From a bacterium CG2_30_54_10 (GTDB lineage: Bacteria > Muiribacteriota > Ozemobacteria > Ozemobacterales > Ozemobacteraceae), in assembly GCA_001872985.1 (NCBI GenBank), contig MNYA01000028.1:1-5987 (forward strand): a stretch of 5,987 nucleotides of DNA, written 5' to 3'. Shown in pieces: positions 3,921-5,987 of this stretch. The number at the start of each line of letters is the position of its first letter. The stretch's first letter is position 1. The notes beneath the pieces are model-generated. The model made no database searches. It had not been told where the DNA came from and saw nothing but the letters and a program-made list of their open reading frames with translations. The translations under genes were made by a program, and so were the position numbers.

Positions 3921-5557
3921 ACAACCTCCTCAACATCAAAACTCCCGCACAAGATGAAGCATCCGCGCTGAAAAGTGATTACGGCCTCGAGAATCATGGG
4001 ATCTCAAACCTTCGTCTCGCATACTGGAATCTGCCGACGGAAGCCCTCTACGAGGAGATCGCGTTCAGGCGCGAGGCAAGAATCTCCCACATGGGCCCGA
4101 TCGTTGTTACCACCGGAAAGCACACCGGCCGTGCGAGCAACGACAAGTTCCTTGTAAAAGAGCGCACCACCGAAGACAAAATCTGGTGGGGCCAGTACAA
4201 CCGGCCGTTCAGCCCTGACAAATTCAATGAGTTGTACAATCGTCTCCTGGGTTTTGTGCAGTGCCGCGACCTTTTCATCCAGGACTGCTTCGCCGGCGCC
4301 GATGCCGAGTATCAGATGCCCATCCGGATTATCACGGAGTTCGCATGGCATTCCCATTTTGCCCGAAACATGTTCATCACGCCAAAGACCCTCGAAGATT
4401 TTCGCCGCCACGTCCCTGAATTCACGATCGTCTGCGCCCCTTCCTTCCAAGGGGTTCCAACGGTCGATGGCACACCGTCCAATACTTTCATCGCTCTCAA
4501 CTTCGACCAGAAACTTTGCATTATCGGGAACACCGCTTATGCGGGCGAGATTAAAAAAGCCGTCTTCACGATTCTCAACTACCTTCTTCCACTTGAAGGC
4601 GTGATGCCGATGCATTGTTCCGCGAACATCGGGAAAGATGGCGACACCGCCATCTTTTTCGGCCTGTCCGGAACCGGAAAAACCACACTTTCAGCCGACC
4701 CGGCCCGCGGCCTGATCGGTGATGACGAGCACGGTTGGAGCGATTCCGGGATCTTCAACTTCGAGGGCGGCTGCTACGCGAAGGTTATCCAGCTCTCCGC
4801 GTTGGCCGAACCGCAGATTCATGCCACCACCCGAAAGTTCGGGACTATCCTCGAAAATGTGCCCTACGACCCGGTTACCCGGCAAATCGACCTCGACGAC
4901 GAAACCATTACCGAGAATACCCGCGCTTCCTATCCGCTCGAGTTCATCGACAACGCCGTTCCGAGCAAAATGGGAGGGCATCCCCGGAACCTCATTCTTC
5001 TGACGTGCGATGCTTCAGGCGTCATGCCTCCAATTGCCAGATTGACCCCCGAACAAACGATGTATCAGTTCATCTCCGGCTACACATCGAAAATCGCCGG
5101 AACCGAAGTCGGCCTTGGGAAGGAGCCGGAGCTGACCTTCAGCGCATGCTTCGGCGCCCCGTTCATGGTACATCCCCCGTCCTTCTATGCCGACCTTCTC
5201 AAACGCAAAATTTTGCGGCATAACGCCAACTGCTGGCTGGTCAACACCGGCTGGATCGGCGGGTCGTACAGCGTCGGAAAACGCATCAGCATCAGGTATA
5301 CCCGCGCTCTGCTCAACGCCGCCCTTGATGGCAAGCTGTTGAGCGTCGAGTATTACACCGACCCGGTTTTCGGTTTCAAGGTTCCGATGAGCTGCGAGGA
5401 TGTCCCGGCCAGAGTCCTCAACCCTGCCGAATCCTGGCCAAACAAGGAAAACTACATGGCAAAATACAAGGAACTCGCCGCGCGATTTATCGAGAACTTC
5501 AAAAAATTCGAGGATGGATGCCCCGCCGAAGTCCTCAAGGCCGGGCCAAAGCGGTGA
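3917..5557 (+). CDS. pckA: ATP-dependent phosphoenolpyruvate carboxykinase, 546 aa
   Basis: PckA catalyses oxaloacetate + ATP to PEP + CO2 + ADP in the cytosol, the entry step of gluconeogenesis from C4 acids. In some anaerobes it runs in reverse to fix CO2 and make ATP. The protein collinearly matches ATP-type enzymes. HTGRASNDKF gives the substrate arginine (Arg72), AGEIKK the metal-site lysine (Lys214) and MHCSANIG the metal-site His233. GLSGTGKTTLS (249-259) is the kinase P-loop with Lys255, GDDEHGW contains metal-binding Asp270, and NTRASYP contains Arg336. The C-terminal domain (LVNTGW, GKRISI) is complete, and even the final AGPK ending resembles E. coli PckA. ATP specificity is inferred from this family, which is distinct from GTP-type PEPCK. 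I chose ATG 3917, overlapping the aminotransferase stop and preceded by GAGG at 8 nt. The in-frame ATG at 3848 would add 23 residues buried inside the upstream gene. No key residue is missing. Confidence 0.97.
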   Translation: MNNLLNIKTPAQDEASALKSDYGLENHGISNLRLAYWNLPTEALYEEIAFRREARISHMGPIVVTTGKHTGRASNDKFLVKERTTEDKIWWGQYNRPFSPDKFNELYNRLLGFVQCRDLFIQDCFAGADAEYQMPIRIITEFAWHSHFARNMFITPKTLEDFRRHVPEFTIVCAPSFQGVPTVDGTPSNTFIALNFDQKLCIIGNTAYAGEIKKAVFTILNYLLPLEGVMPMHCSANIGKDGDTAIFFGLSGTGKTTLSADPARGLIGDDEHGWSDSGIFNFEGGCYAKVIQLSALAEPQIHATTRKFGTILENVPYDPVTRQIDLDDETITENTRASYPLEFIDNAVPSKMGGHPRNLILLTCDASGVMPPIARLTPEQTMYQFISGYTSKIAGTEVGLGKEPELTFSACFGAPFMVHPPSFYADLLKRKILRHNANCWLVNTGWIGGSYSVGKRISIRYTRALLNAALDGKLLSVEYYTDPVFGFKVPMSCEDVPARVLNPAESWPNKENYMAKYKELAARFIENFKKFEDGCPAEVLKAGPKR

Positions 5558-5621
5558 CAAATTTCGGCGCTGCAGCCGCTAACGGAAAGAGATTGGGCGG
5601 AGGTGTGATTACCAAAAAAGC

Positions 5622-5672
5622 ACCAAAAAACACTGATTTGGGCTTTAGAAATTAGGTTTTTTGGTTTCGCTT
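5622..5672 (+). terminator. Possible weak terminator of the aminotransferase-pckA operon
   Basis: ACCAAAAAAC (5622-5631) is perfectly complementary to GTTTTTTGGT (5656-5665), with a 24-nt loop, and the sequence continues TTCGCTTTT. The position, about 65 nt after the pckA stop, suits a terminator. The stem is A/T-rich and the T-tract is interrupted, so termination may be inefficient or Rho-assisted. Confidence 0.35.
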
Positions 5673-5747
5673 TTCCTGGCAGTCTCGTAGGAATTTGAAC
5701 TCCAGCCGTAACTTCTGGCAGTAAGGGGCGCCAACTGATGGGAACTT

Positions 5748-5839
5748 GTCATTGCGAGCGATGCGAAGGAATCTTCCTGATCCGGATTGCTTTGCCGTAT
5801 TACGTTCGCAATCGCCGGCGGTCCTCGCAAGGGTGTGAC
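5748..5839. repeat. Imperfect palindromic repeat of the GTCATTGCGAG type, copy 2
   Basis: The left end GTCATTGCGAGCGATGCGAA matches copy 1 (2278-2348) closely, and CGGATTGCTTTG in the middle matches its inner arm. The right end CTCGCAAGGGTGTGAC is a degenerate inverse of the left end with a few extra bases. The 15 bp before both copies are also alike (CTGATAGGTTCATGTC and CTGATGGGAACTTGTC), so the true element probably starts near 5735. It is non-coding. Confidence 0.75.
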
Positions 5840-5977
5840 CTTTGAAGCATGTTAAGTTTGTTAACAGCTCAGGCTGCGTTGGAATGCCCGAAAAGTGGCG
5901 GAGGCTTGAGAGCCTCCGCTGCAGCGGCTGGAAGCCGCTGCCACTTTGGGTCGCCACATTGCGCGAAGGTCACCCCC
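5831..5977. repeat. Possible small inverted-repeat-bounded element
   Basis: GGGTGTGACCTT (5831-5842) and AAGGTCACCCCC (5966-5977) are inverted copies, 11 of 12 pairing. They enclose about 120 bp that includes the three-way-junction palindrome. The size and layout resemble a miniature non-autonomous element, but I see no target duplication and no second copy in the window, and the left end overlaps the previous repeat. Chance pairing is possible. Confidence 0.3.
5892..5947. repeat. Perfect three-way-junction palindromic repeat
   Basis: Three stems, all without mismatch, nest in 56 bp. The outer stem is AAAGTGG (5892-5898) with CCACTTT (5941-5947). The first arm is CGGAGGCT (5899-5906) with AGCCTCCG (5911-5918), loop TGAG. 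The second arm is CAGCGGCT (5922-5929) with AGCCGCTG (5933-5940), loop GGA. Only three bases (5919-5921) are unpaired at the junction. It has no gene around it. The high regularity points to a conserved REP-like element or structured RNA rather than chance. Confidence 0.8.
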
Positions 5978-5987
5978 CTGCGTGAGT

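Larger units (their letters stand above)
5558..5987. other. Intergenic region, 430 bp, no convincing gene
   Basis: After pckA the sequence holds an A/T-rich hairpin (5622-5665), about 80 bp of unassigned sequence, a GTCATTGCGAG-type repeat (5748-5839), a three-way-junction palindrome (5892-5947) and an outer 12-bp inverted repeat (5831-5842 with 5966-5977). The longest open frames here run through these palindromes, lack ribosome sites and look spurious. No tRNA or rRNA is seen. Confidence 0.7.

Noticed and set aside
5015..5560. Minus-strand 181-codon frame opposite pckA
   Set aside because: It is an antisense shadow of the conserved C-terminal domain of PckA, with no ribosome site and no domain of its own.
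5652..5957. Minus-strand 101-codon frame after pckA
   Set aside because: It covers the GTCATTGCGAG repeat and the three-way-junction palindrome, without a Shine-Dalgarno or recognisable domain.

Overview
The window is bacterial chromosomal DNA of moderate GC content (a little over half G+C by eye). It has Shine-Dalgarno-led, tightly overlapping genes and intergenic spaces packed with short dispersed palindromic repeats. No gene identifies the phylum. A GT4 glycosyltransferase, an aspartate-type aminotransferase and an ATP-type PEP carboxykinase fit many free-living heterotrophic bacteria, so I do not name a taxon.

Layout. Bases 1-105 hold a 105-bp structured repeat (copy A: three successive hairpins ending in a T-tract). 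Bases 163-2067 hold a three-gene cluster on the minus strand, read right to left: a 90-aa coiled-coil protein of unknown function, a 138-aa Ser/Ala/Gln-rich protein of unknown function containing an 18-bp tandem repeat array, and a 405-aa GT4-type glycosyltransferase. The junctions are a 1-nt gap (TGA-G-ATG) and a 4-nt ATGA overlap, so the three are probably co-transcribed and translationally coupled. Bases 2068-2702 are a divergent intergenic region. It contains an inverted fragment of the 105-bp repeat, an imperfect palindrome of the GTCATTGCGAG type, a second full copy of the 105-bp repeat (copy B, 97/105 identical to copy A and in the same orientation), and candidate promoter sequences.

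Bases 2703-5557 hold a plus-strand two-gene operon: a class I/II PLP aminotransferase resembling type Ib aspartate aminotransferase, overlapping by ATGA with an ATP-dependent phosphoenolpyruvate carboxykinase (pckA). Both look intact, with all expected catalytic motifs. Together they form a short route: aspartate plus 2-oxoglutarate gives oxaloacetate, which with ATP gives PEP and CO2. Coupling the two genes suggests that amino-acid carbon is fed into gluconeogenesis, or the reverse if PEPCK runs anaplerotically.

Bases 5558-5987 contain no convincing gene. They hold a weak A/T-rich hairpin that may end the operon, a second GTCATTGCGAG-type repeat, and a perfect three-way-junction palindrome (5892-5947). 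The last lies inside a near-perfect 12-bp inverted repeat that may mark a small non-autonomous element.

The most unusual parts are the glycosyltransferase cluster bracketed by direct copies of the structured repeat, the 18-bp tandem array inside the 138-aa gene (open in several frames), the low-complexity insert in the glycosyltransferase N-domain, and the three-way-junction repeat. I saw no phage, transposase, toxin-antitoxin or CRISPR genes, and no evidence that a whole new defence or metabolic system is present.
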